A stretch of DNA of 13,391 nucleotides, from contig JAKAXI010000019.1 in NCBI GenBank assembly GCA_021816665.1, forward strand, positions 1 to 13,391, read 5' to 3'. Made by a program: the position numbers and the translations under genes. This DNA comes from Bacillota bacterium. GTDB taxonomy: Bacteria > Bacillota > Bacilli > Alicyclobacillales > Alicyclobacillaceae. The notes under the pieces are model-generated. The model was not told where the DNA came from and did not search any database. It saw nothing but the letters and a program-made list of their open reading frames with translations. This document shows positions 5,589 through 12,947 of this stretch, in pieces; position 1 is the first letter of the stretch, and the number at the start of each line of letters is the position of its first letter.

Positions 5589-6685
5589 GCTCCGGGACTG
5601 ACTCCTTCCGGCGCGACGGTAAAAGGCGCATTCGAGCGGGAGTGTAGGGGACCGGTCACGCTGCGCAGCGGGAGGGCATCTCGACCGCTAGTCTGTGCCT
5701 GAGCTTCCGCGACAATCGCAAGGGCAATTTCCTCTGGAGATTCGGCTCCCAAGTTCAGCCCGATCGGTGCGTACAGTCGTTTGATGTCTTCGGGAGAAAA
5801 CCGTTCCCCTTGGTCTGCCAGTTCAGTGAGGATCTTGTCGGTCCGCTTCCGAGGTCCGAGTACTCCGACATAGGAGGCTTTCGACTTGAGCAAGTGGGAG
5901 ACCAGTTGACGGTCGATCTCGTAATTGTGAGTCATTACGACCGCCACTGCACCAGCGTAGATCGGAATGTTAGTGTACTCCGTGCGCCTCACACCAATCA
6001 CTTCTGCTCCAGGAAAGCGGTGCGGCGCCAACAGGGTTGGGCGATGGTCGATCACGCGAACGCGCCACTCAAGGAACGTCCCGATCTTTGTCAAAGGTGC
6101 CGCATCGGGACCGGCGCCAAAAACGTAAAGCTGTGGTCGTGGTGTAACAACTTCCACAAACACCTGGATGAAAACGCCGCTATAATTGAGTTCCACAAGA
6201 CCTGGTGCATTTGCCATCGTCTCGTCAGGCGTGAGGTACAAAATCTGGCCGGGGCGGAAGCGCTCTGAATGAGACGTCACGACTGTAGCTACTGTATAGG
6301 TCTCAAGAGTTTCCACTTTTCGAGTGAATTCCAGTATCAGTTCTTCTGCCCCCGCCCGGTTCGCGACGGGATCGAAACACTGAATCAGCAGGGTTAACGC
6401 GCCGTTACATCCGACGCCAAGTCCCCACACTTCGTCGGCCTCATTGCGAAAATCGTACGAGACCTGCTTGGCTTCTCCCGTTTCTAAAACGGATTGCGCA
6501 TGCAGAGCAAGGTCTGCCTCGACACAACCGCCGCTGACGACTCCGACGATTTGACCATCTTCAAGAACAAGGCAACGGGCACCTTCACGTTGGTACGTCG
6601 ATCCGTCGACGGACAGAATCGTCGCGAGAGCTGCCTTGCTACCTGCTTTCCAACACTCTTGCAGCGCGGATAAAATATTCAACAT
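5576..6685 (-). CDS. xdhC: XdhC/CoxI family maturation protein
   Basis: 369 residues. The N-terminal XdhC_CoxI domain holds SVDGSTYQREGARCLV (25-40), VSGGCVEADL (50-59) and the cysteine loop GLGVGCNG (88-95). The C-terminal Rossmann domain starts at VFGAGPDA (188-195) and ends near GLNLGAESPEEIALAI. XdhC proteins bind the Mo cofactor, help add the terminal sulfido ligand, and insert the cofactor into the large subunit. I start at the ATG at 6685, six bases after GAGGTGG (6692-6698); a longer GTG at 6700 would overlap this SD. A tail of about 40 residues beyond the Rossmann domain looks low in conservation, and its last codons overlap the next gene, implying translational coupling. Confidence 0.92.
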   Translation of the reverse strand: MLNILSALQECWKAGSKAALATILSVDGSTYQREGARCLVLEDGQIVGVVSGGCVEADLALHAQSVLETGEAKQVSYDFRNEADEVWGLGVGCNGALTLLIQCFDPVANRAGAEELILEFTRKVETLETYTVATVVTSHSERFRPGQILYLTPDETMANAPGLVELNYSGVFIQVFVEVVTPRPQLYVFGAGPDAAPLTKIGTFLEWRVRVIDHRPTLLAPHRFPGAEVIGVRRTEYTNIPIYAGAVAVVMTHNYEIDRQLVSHLLKSKASYVGVLGPRKRTDKILTELADQGERFSPEDIKRLYAPIGLNLGAESPEEIALAIVAEAQAQTSGRDALPLRSVTGPLHSRSNAPFTVAPEGVSPGACNS

Positions 6686-6738
6686 TTGGTACCACCTCAC
6701 GATCTATCATAACGCAAAGTCAAGGTGCCGCGACAGCT

Positions 6739-7938
6739 TTACGGGTATCCCCTCGAAGTGCGGTGCAGTCGACGATGCTGCAAGTCTCGCCACAAGCGTT
6801 CGAGGCTTCCCCAGCGATCAGCTGCGACGACTTCGTCCGCAGTTTGCCACAACACTTCAGCTCCTCTCGCCGATGGAGAATAATTAGGACGACCGTATGC
6901 CGGGTTCAACCAGATGAGCCACTGCGACATGAACGCTACCTGTTCCAGAGACCGCTTCAGTCTGGTCACGTCGCCTGTGTCTAGTCCGTCGGTGGCGACG
7001 AGCACAATCGGGCTGCGCCGTAGCCAGCGTTTCCCATCCCCTAAGCAGAAGTGTGTGACTGCTTCACACAAGCGCGTTCCGCCGGAAAAGTCTGGGGTCG
7101 AGGCCGCAATATCTTTTAATGCTTGGTCGGGGTTGCGCACGTGCAGTGCTCGCGTGATGTGTGTCAAACGCGTGCTGAAGACAAACGCTTCGAGGTCAAC
7201 TCCCTGTTGCATCAAAACGTAAGCGAAGCGAATGAACATTCTACTGTACGGATCCATCGACCCACTCACGTCGCACAGCAGGACGACAGGACGTGGCTTT
7301 TTCACGCGTGTACGTCGACTGAAGTGAACGATGTCTCCTGTTTTAGCGGACTGCGCAATGGTATCGCGCAGGTCGAACGTTTGACCTCGATTGGAATGCT
7401 TGGTCCGACGACTGATGCGCATGACTGGCTCAATATCTAGGCCTGTCCGCCACAACTCCTGTTGTTCGAGTTCCGTCAACTCTGCGAAGTCTTTGGTTCT
7501 CAAGACTTCGTCGCGGGTTGCACCGATTTGAATTGACGCTGCCATCTGTTCATTTTCCGACTGAGGGTTGGGAGTTTTTTCGGGATCGTTTTGCCCCATC
7601 CAAATGACTTGTGGTTTGGCATTTCGATTTTGGCGCAATCGCGCGATGTTCGACAACAGCGTCTGATCTGACATCGTGCGGTCACCGCTCCGTGTGAGCA
7701 TCAGAATAAACTGCTGCCAGGCAAGGTCAAACAAGGGCCATTGCTCCGCCCGCTGGACAACAAGAGAACGTAAGGCCGCTTGGATTGTTTTCGCATTCTC
7801 CACGCCTAACAGCAGGATCATTTGAGTCGCCAATGCCTCTTCTTCAGCGCCAATGAAAAAATCGAGTGTTCTTAACGAGCGCAGGAAGATGAGCAGATTA
7901 CTCAGAAATGTTCCCGGCAGACGTTCTAATTCTTTCAT
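6739..7938 (-). CDS. coxE: CoxE-like VWA domain protein
   Basis: 399 residues. The C-terminal von Willebrand A domain (about 215-385) has an intact MIDAS metal site: DVSGSM (223-228), the threonine in GGTR (286-289) and TDG (316-318). The N-terminal half is helical, as in the CoxE family. CoxE works with the MoxR-type ATPase CoxD to mature the copper- or sulfur-modified Mo active site in CO dehydrogenases; for form II enzymes the exact modification is unknown. Its ATG overlaps the stop of the ATPase gene (ATGA), the tight coupling expected of a MoxR-VWA pair. The next gene, xdhC, begins 53 bases on without a terminator. Confidence 0.93.
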   Translation of the reverse strand: MKELERLPGTFLSNLLIFLRSLRTLDFFIGAEEEALATQMILLLGVENAKTIQAALRSLVVQRAEQWPLFDLAWQQFILMLTRSGDRTMSDQTLLSNIARLRQNRNAKPQVIWMGQNDPEKTPNPQSENEQMAASIQIGATRDEVLRTKDFAELTELEQQELWRTGLDIEPVMRISRRTKHSNRGQTFDLRDTIAQSAKTGDIVHFSRRTRVKKPRPVVLLCDVSGSMDPYSRMFIRFAYVLMQQGVDLEAFVFSTRLTHITRALHVRNPDQALKDIAASTPDFSGGTRLCEAVTHFCLGDGKRWLRRSPIVLVATDGLDTGDVTRLKRSLEQVAFMSQWLIWLNPAYGRPNYSPSARGAEVLWQTADEVVAADRWGSLERLWRDLQHRRLHRTSRGYP

Positions 7939-8945
7939 GCGCGGACACCGACTTCGGCCAGCATGCTCTGGACATAATTGGATTCGCTGCCGATTGAGCG
8001 CGTCATGTGTTCCAGGTCATCTCGATACTTCAGCAGACATCCCAGTGTAGATTCAACTACTGGTGCAGAAAGCGAGTGAGCCGAAAGTGCGTCTAGTGCC
8101 TGCGCCCAGTGAATCGTCTCCGCTACCCCGGGTAATTTGAACAAAGGCTCGCGGCGCAGCCTGTGGACGAACGAACATGCTTGCAGTGCAAGTTGTTCAT
8201 CTACCTGGGGTACTTTGCGCCGGACAATGGCGCACTCGTCTTCTAACGACGGATAGTCTACCCACGCGTAGAGGCACCGGCGTTTGAGGGCATCGTGGAC
8301 TTCCCGAGTTCGGTTCGAAGTGAGCACGACCAGAGGGATCTCCTCGGCACGCACGGTACCCCACTCCGGAATTGTGACCTGATATTCAGCGAGCAGTTCG
8401 AGAAGATAAGCTTCGAACTCCTCGTCGCTGCGGTCGACCTCGTCTATCAACAGCACAGGGGCAGGTTGTCCAGGTTTGACGGCTGTCAGCAATGGCCGCT
8501 CGAGAAGAAATTGAGGTCCGTACAACCTGCCCTCTAAGACTTCGGTAAAGTGCTCGAGCCCGTTACTGTCCTTGTGAGCCACCTCGTTGTCATTCACTTG
8601 CTGGGTGTGGTACGCGGCCTCGGCGAGCCTGATGTGCAACAATTGGCGTCCATAGTTCCATTCATACAAGGCAGACTGCCTGTCAATTCCTTCATAGCAC
8701 TGCAGTCGCACAAGGTCTCGACCGAGAACACGTGCCATTGCTTTGGCCACTTCGGTTTTACCCACTCCAGGCGCCCCTTCCAGAAAAACGGGACGTTCAA
8801 GTGTCAAGCCGAGGAACAAGGTAGTGGTTAAACTGGTAGACGCGAAGTAGTCGATTCTGCCAAGCGACGCCTGGAGGTCAGCAATCGAAGTAAAGGGGTT
8901 TTTCAGTTCCAGGACTCCTTCCTCAGACAGCGGCGAGACACGCAA
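7935..8945 (-). CDS. coxD: MoxR-type AAA+ ATPase (CoxD-like)
   Basis: 336 residues from TTG at 8945. Walker A GAPGVGKT (57-64), Walker B LLIDEVD (165-171), sensor-1 TSN (209-211) and an arginine-rich ALKRRC segment (219-224) are all present, so it should be an active ATPase. It is a chaperone-like partner of the VWA protein in maturing the hydroxylase. The start is uncertain: TTG 8945 is the only standard start codon giving a full AAA domain, but it lacks a good SD. AAGGAG at 8915-8920 lies 8 bases before an in-frame CTG (8904-8906). Starting there would give a 323-residue protein beginning at LKNPFTSIADLQASL, the position where relatives usually begin. Confidence 0.92.
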   Translation of the reverse strand: MRVSPLSEEGVLELKNPFTSIADLQASLGRIDYFASTSLTTTLFLGLTLERPVFLEGAPGVGKTEVAKAMARVLGRDLVRLQCYEGIDRQSALYEWNYGRQLLHIRLAEAAYHTQQVNDNEVAHKDSNGLEHFTEVLEGRLYGPQFLLERPLLTAVKPGQPAPVLLIDEVDRSDEEFEAYLLELLAEYQVTIPEWGTVRAEEIPLVVLTSNRTREVHDALKRRCLYAWVDYPSLEDECAIVRRKVPQVDEQLALQACSFVHRLRREPLFKLPGVAETIHWAQALDALSAHSLSAPVVESTLGCLLKYRDDLEHMTRSIGSESNYVQSMLAEVGVRA

Positions 8946-8987
8946 ACTGCTACGGTCTCGCCGTTCGCCTGCTGATTAGATACGTGC

Positions 8988-9857
8988 CTACGCGAGCTGA
9001 CTCGCAAACACCCGTCGCAGTGCACGTGCTGTGTAGACTTGACAGAGATGCCTGCGATATTCCTCCGAGGCAAACAAGTCGCCCGCGATGTCACCGTCTG
9101 CTGCAGCTTGTGCTGCAGCTGCTCGGATGGTTTCCTCGGTTGGGGTCTGGCCCGCCAGGGCTGACTCCACTGCAGATGCTCTGTACGCTACCTCGCCGGC
9201 TCCTGTTATCGCGACGCGGATATGCGACACCGTGCCATCTGTACCCACTCCCCCGGCCGCAGCGACTCCCACGACCGCATAACCGGACGCCGGGTGAGGG
9301 TATTTTTCATAGACAGTTTGTGTACCGGGATCTGGTAAGACGAAGCTCACGTGTGTCACTAAACCGTGTTCTGGCAGTGCGGTGAGTAGGGGGCCGAGGA
9401 AATACTCGTGTGCCGGAATCACCTCGGTGCCGTCGAGCGTTGCGACCACAATTTCCGCGTCAAATGCGAGGGCGATTGCCGGCAAATCGGAGGCCGGGTC
9501 GGCGTGTGCAATGTTGCCTCCGACAGTGCCCCGATTGCGAACCTGCAGGTCGCCTACCTGTCGGGCCGCTTCAGACAATGCTGGCAGGGACTCTTGCACG
9601 ACTTTACTGTGCGCGACTTCAGAATGTGTGGTGAGAGCGCCAACGATAAGACGGTCCCCCTCTCGCCTAACTCCGCGCAGTTCTTCTTTCAAACCGCCAA
9701 GGTCAACGAGTTTACTTGGGGTCGCCAGACGCATTTTCATGAGTGGCAACAGGCTGTGTCCGCCAGCGAGCAGCTTCGCGTCTTCGTGACTCTGAAGTTG
9801 GATCAGAGCATCTTGCAGGGATGTGGCACGTGAGTAGGCAAATGCGGACGGAATCAT
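8988..9857 (-). CDS. coxM: Molybdenum hydroxylase FAD-binding medium subunit (CoxM-like)
   Basis: 289 residues. FAD-binding motifs of the CO dehydrogenase/xanthine dehydrogenase medium subunit are AGGHSLLPLMKMR (31-43) and TVGGNIAHADPASDLPA (111-127), followed by the C-terminal CO_deh_flav_C region with TGAGE. The flavin passes electrons from the 2Fe-2S clusters to the quinone pool or another acceptor. I start at the ATG at 9857, which overlaps the large-subunit stop (ATGA) and has GGGGGGAG six bases upstream. The longer in-frame start at 9890 lies inside the upstream gene and before the SD. Confidence 0.94.
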   Translation of the reverse strand: MIPSAFAYSRATSLQDALIQLQSHEDAKLLAGGHSLLPLMKMRLATPSKLVDLGGLKEELRGVRREGDRLIVGALTTHSEVAHSKVVQESLPALSEAARQVGDLQVRNRGTVGGNIAHADPASDLPAIALAFDAEIVVATLDGTEVIPAHEYFLGPLLTALPEHGLVTHVSFVLPDPGTQTVYEKYPHPASGYAVVGVAAAGGVGTDGTVSHIRVAITGAGEVAYRASAVESALAGQTPTEETIRAAAAQAAADGDIAGDLFASEEYRRHLCQVYTARALRRVFASQLA

Positions 9858-12208
9858 TCTGCACTCCCCCCGTTCCGAATGGCTGACCAAACGCGCTCTG
9901 GGCTGAGCGGCATCTGGATGTCTTTTACTCCGAACGGCCGCAACGCGTCCATTACCGCGTTCACGACTGTGGGTGTGGCGGCAATCGTTCCCGTCTCACC
10001 AATACCTTTCACACCAAGCGGGTTATGAGGTGACGGTGTTTCGGTAAAGGAAGTCTCGAACCGTGGGAAGAAATTGGCCCTTGGCATGGCATAGTCCATA
10101 AAAGAACCGGTCAGGAGTTGGGCCTGGTCGTCATAAACGGCCCCCTCGTACAATGCCTGCCCGATACCTTGGACAATTCCGCCGTGGACTTGCCCCTCCG
10201 CGATCATCGGGTTGATGACCCGCCCGCAATCGTCCACTGCAATATACCGACGCAAATGGATTTGACCAGTCTCCGCTTCTACTTCCACGACGCAGATGTG
10301 CGTACCAAACGAGTAAGTAAAGTTCGTCGGGTCGTAGAACGCCTGCCCTTCAAGCGCAGGTTCGACACCAGCGGGCAAGTTCCATGCCAAGTACGCCTGT
10401 AAGGTGACATCGTGAAAACTTGTGGATTTTGTGGGGATGCCTTTCACCTGAAACGAGCCATCGACAAACTCTACGTCCTCCGGTGCGGCTTCGAGCATGT
10501 GTGCGGCAATCTTTTTCGCCTTTTCTACCACGCGATCCGTTGCCACTGCGAGGGCACTGCCGCCGACAGGAGTCGTTCGTGATCCGTATGTTCCCCACCC
10601 CATTGAGATCCGGGCGGTGTCTCCATGCACGATCTCCACATCTTCCACGGGGATATGCAATTTGTCTGCCACAATTTGCGCAAAAGTTGTCTCTTCTCCT
10701 TGACCGTGCGGTGAGGCTCCCGTAAACACCGTCACTTTTCCTGTGGGATGAACGCGAACAGTGGAACTCTCCCACAGCCCTCCTTGAAAACCTACAGCTC
10801 CTGCCACCTGTGACGGTCCCAAACCGCAAATTTCCACGTAAGTCGTGACGCCGACTCCGAGGTACTTTCCTTCTTTGCGCAACTCTGCTTGTGTTGCGCG
10901 CAAAGTCTCATAGTCCGCAGTTTCCAACGCGTTGTGCAGGGCCAATTGGTAGTTGCCACTGTCGTATGACAGCCCCATTGCCGTCTCGTATGGGAACTGA
11001 TCGGAGGGAATGAGGTTTTTCTGCCGCACCGCTACCGCGTCCATGCCGATCTCGGCGGCGAACAGATCGACCATCCGCTCGAGCAAGTAAGTGGCCTCTG
11101 GCCTGCCTGCACCGCGGTACGCGTCTGTCGGCGTTGTATTGGTGAAGACGCCATACACGTCTGCCCCTGCGTACGGAATGCGATAAGGCCCTGGGACGAT
11201 GAGGCCAAACAGAATGGTTGGGACGCCCGGGGCTGCGGTCGACAGGTAGGCGCCCATGTTTGCGATCGCCCGTACCCGTATTGCAGTAATAGTGCCATCT
11301 TGCTTTCCTGCGATTTCAACGTCTTCAATGTGATCCCGGCCGTGCGTGGTAGCGAGGAAGTGCTCGCTCCGGTCTTCGCTCCACTTGACCGGTCTGTTTA
11401 AAACGCGTGCCGCGTGACAGACGAGGGCTTCGTCAGGGTAACAGGCGATCTTCGCGCCAAATCCACCGCCTACGTCTGTCGCGATCACGCGTAGTTTGTG
11501 TTCGGGGATGCCGAGGACTCCAGACAATAAGAACCGGTGAATGTGTGGGTTCTGAGACGTCGAATAGAGTGTCAGGTCGCCAGTGGACCGGTTATACTCG
11601 GCGACCGCGGCGCGCATCTCCATCGGATTCGGGATTAAACGCTGTTGTCTGAATCGGTGCCTGACAACAACCTCGGCTTGTTCAAAGACCTCGTCTGTCG
11701 CGTTTCCGGCACGCCAATGAAAGGCAATATTGCCGGGAGCGTCGTCATGCAGGAGGGGTGCTCCCTCACCCATGGCCAGTTCTTGGTCTGCAGTTGCAGG
11801 CAAAGGCTCGTACTCCACTTTCACTAGTTCTGCCGCGTCACGCGCTCTGTAGCGGTCGTCTGCAACGACCATCGCGACACCGTCCCCAACGTATCGAACG
11901 CGGTCGACTGCCAGAGCCGGGTGTGCAGTCGTCTTGATATCCGAGTCGGGGGGAAGCCATGCAGTGGGAATCGGGGCGACGTGACCTTCAATGTCGGCCC
12001 CGGTGAAAACTGCCACGACGCCAGGGGAAGATAGCGCAGCCGTTGTGTCGATACGCTTGATGCGCGCGTGAGCGTGTGGGCTGCGCACGACCTCTGCGTA
12101 CAGCATTCCTGGCAGTTGAATGTCTTCCGTGTAGCGACCTTCGCCGGTAATTAGGCGAGGGTCTTCCTTGCGTTTTACGCGCACACCGATGCCTTGTACT
12201 TCAGCCAT
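9854..12208 (-). CDS. coxL: Molybdenum hydroxylase large subunit, form II CoxL-like
   Basis: 784 residues, the catalytic Mo-molybdopterin subunit. Domains: Ald_Xan_dh_C (about 20-135), then the Mo-binding domains to the end. Key motifs: GGGFGAK (247-253), AYRGAGR (363-369), GQGE (502-505) and GIGETG with the general-base glutamate E738. The active-site loop AYRGAGR marks form II ('putative' CO dehydrogenase). It lacks the Cys of AYRCSFR that carries the Cu-S-Mo centre in form I. So the sequence does not support classical CO oxidation; another hydroxylation or low-affinity CO use is possible. ATG start behind GGGGGGAGTGAACG, four bases after the small-subunit stop. Relatives include xanthine, nicotinate and aldehyde oxidoreductases, so the substrate is open. 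Confidence 0.95.
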   Translation of the reverse strand: MAEVQGIGVRVKRKEDPRLITGEGRYTEDIQLPGMLYAEVVRSPHAHARIKRIDTTAALSSPGVVAVFTGADIEGHVAPIPTAWLPPDSDIKTTAHPALAVDRVRYVGDGVAMVVADDRYRARDAAELVKVEYEPLPATADQELAMGEGAPLLHDDAPGNIAFHWRAGNATDEVFEQAEVVVRHRFRQQRLIPNPMEMRAAVAEYNRSTGDLTLYSTSQNPHIHRFLLSGVLGIPEHKLRVIATDVGGGFGAKIACYPDEALVCHAARVLNRPVKWSEDRSEHFLATTHGRDHIEDVEIAGKQDGTITAIRVRAIANMGAYLSTAAPGVPTILFGLIVPGPYRIPYAGADVYGVFTNTTPTDAYRGAGRPEATYLLERMVDLFAAEIGMDAVAVRQKNLIPSDQFPYETAMGLSYDSGNYQLALHNALETADYETLRATQAELRKEGKYLGVGVTTYVEICGLGPSQVAGAVGFQGGLWESSTVRVHPTGKVTVFTGASPHGQGEETTFAQIVADKLHIPVEDVEIVHGDTARISMGWGTYGSRTTPVGGSALAVATDRVVEKAKKIAAHMLEAAPEDVEFVDGSFQVKGIPTKSTSFHDVTLQAYLAWNLPAGVEPALEGQAFYDPTNFTYSFGTHICVVEVEAETGQIHLRRYIAVDDCGRVINPMIAEGQVHGGIVQGIGQALYEGAVYDDQAQLLTGSFMDYAMPRANFFPRFETSFTETPSPHNPLGVKGIGETGTIAATPTVVNAVMDALRPFGVKDIQMPLSPERVWSAIRNGGSAE

Positions 12209-12211
12209 CGT

Positions 12212-12745
12212 TCACTCCCCCCCTTCCGTGACGCCCGTTGTTGCGGCCGCCTGAGTCTGCGCAGGAGTTGCATCAAACTGCTCAGCGGCTGCCTGAATAG
12301 CGCGAACAATGTTTTGATATCCTGTGCAACGGCAGATGACGCCTTCCAACCCTTCTCGAATTTCCGCTTCGGTAGGTTGAGGATTTTGCTTAAGCAGGCC
12401 GACTGCCGTGATCATCACCCCTGGCGTACAGAAACCGCACTGCAATCCGTGTTGTTCCCAAAACCCTTGTTGTACTGGATGGAGTTCCTCTATTGTACCG
12501 AGACCCTCCACAGTCGTTACTTCCTGGTCAGCTGCCTGAACGGTCAGGACTGTGCAGGATTTTACAGGATCGCCGTTAAGGAGAACGGTGCATGCTCCAC
12601 ATTGACTGGTGTCGCAACCGATGTGTGTACCTGTCAGGCCCAGCGAGTCACGCAGAAAGTGAACAAGCAGTTGCCTGGGTTCGATATCTCGTGTGTAGGT
12701 GTCGTTGTTTACCGTGATAGTGACCGAAGTCTTCTCCAATGCCAA
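12212..12745 (-). CDS. coxS: Molybdenum hydroxylase 2Fe-2S small subunit (CoxS-like)
   Basis: 177 residues with eight cluster cysteines: plant-ferredoxin type C44, C49, C52 (CDTSQCGAC) and C64, and the second site C103, C106 (CGFC), C138, C140 (CRCTGY). It carries electrons from the Mo centre to FAD. I start at TTG 12745, nine bases after a perfect AGGAGG (12755-12760). The frame is open further upstream to 12889, but that part lacks an SD and does not resemble the family. A second TTG two codons later is also possible. The C-terminal tail (157-177) is Ala/Thr/Gln-rich and probably disordered. It is the first gene of the operon. Confidence 0.94.
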   Translation of the reverse strand: MALEKTSVTITVNNDTYTRDIEPRQLLVHFLRDSLGLTGTHIGCDTSQCGACTVLLNGDPVKSCTVLTVQAADQEVTTVEGLGTIEELHPVQQGFWEQHGLQCGFCTPGVMITAVGLLKQNPQPTEAEIREGLEGVICRCTGYQNIVRAIQAAAEQFDATPAQTQAAATTGVTEGGE

Positions 12746-12788
12746 TGTTACACGCCTCCTACTACTCCGAAATTTCAGATTAACGTTG

Positions 12789-12807
12789 AGAGAGCGTAGC
12801 GCCCTCT
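12789..12807 (-). promoter_or_regulatory. Hairpin in the leader of the hydroxylase operon
   Basis: AGAGGGCG/CGCTCTCT on the minus strand: 8 bp with one wobble and a 3-nt loop, in the untranslated leader of coxS about 30 bases upstream of its SD. No T tract follows. It may only stabilise the 5' end. Confidence 0.3.
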
Positions 12808-12827
12808 GACAGGTTGACTCGCCTCCC

Positions 12828-12856
12828 CTGCTATGGGTGTATGACACCGTGTGCAA
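12828..12856 (-). promoter_or_regulatory. Candidate operon promoter with an operator-like palindrome
   Basis: On the minus strand TTGCAC (12851-12856) is followed after 17 bases by TAGCAG (12828-12833), a weak match of the kind that often needs an activator. Exactly in the spacer is a perfect 5+3+5 inverted repeat, GGTGT-CAT-ACACC (12836-12848). This is the only promoter-like arrangement between the moaA terminator and coxS. Confidence 0.35.
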
Positions 12857-12875
12857 AACAGAACCAGTCGAACAG

Positions 12876-12908
12876 CAAAATAAGGTCACGACTGCGATGT
12901 CGTGACCT
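12876..12908 (-). terminator. Intrinsic terminator after moaA
   Basis: Perfect 10-bp stem AGGTCACGAC/GTCGTGACCT (12899-12908 with 12883-12892), 6-nt loop, then TATTTTG on the minus strand. It isolates moaA transcription from the hydroxylase operon downstream. Confidence 0.85.
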
Positions 12909-12947
12909 AGGTGATGCCCAAATTATAGGACAAGTACGAGAGTTTAG

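Noticed and set aside
5130..5702. 190-codon plus-strand ORF antisense to mocA/xdhC
   Set aside because: It is a shadow of two well-supported genes with clear motifs on the other strand and has no SD or recognisable domain.
12851..12872. Sigma-54-like GG...GC (TGGTTCTGTTTTGCA) upstream of coxS
   Set aside because: The GG-GC spacing is one base too short and the -24 element matches poorly.
12922..12927. TATAAT on the minus strand between moaA and its terminator
   Set aside because: No -35 hexamer at a sensible distance, and a transcript would run straight into the terminator. No antiterminator structure was found to support attenuation.
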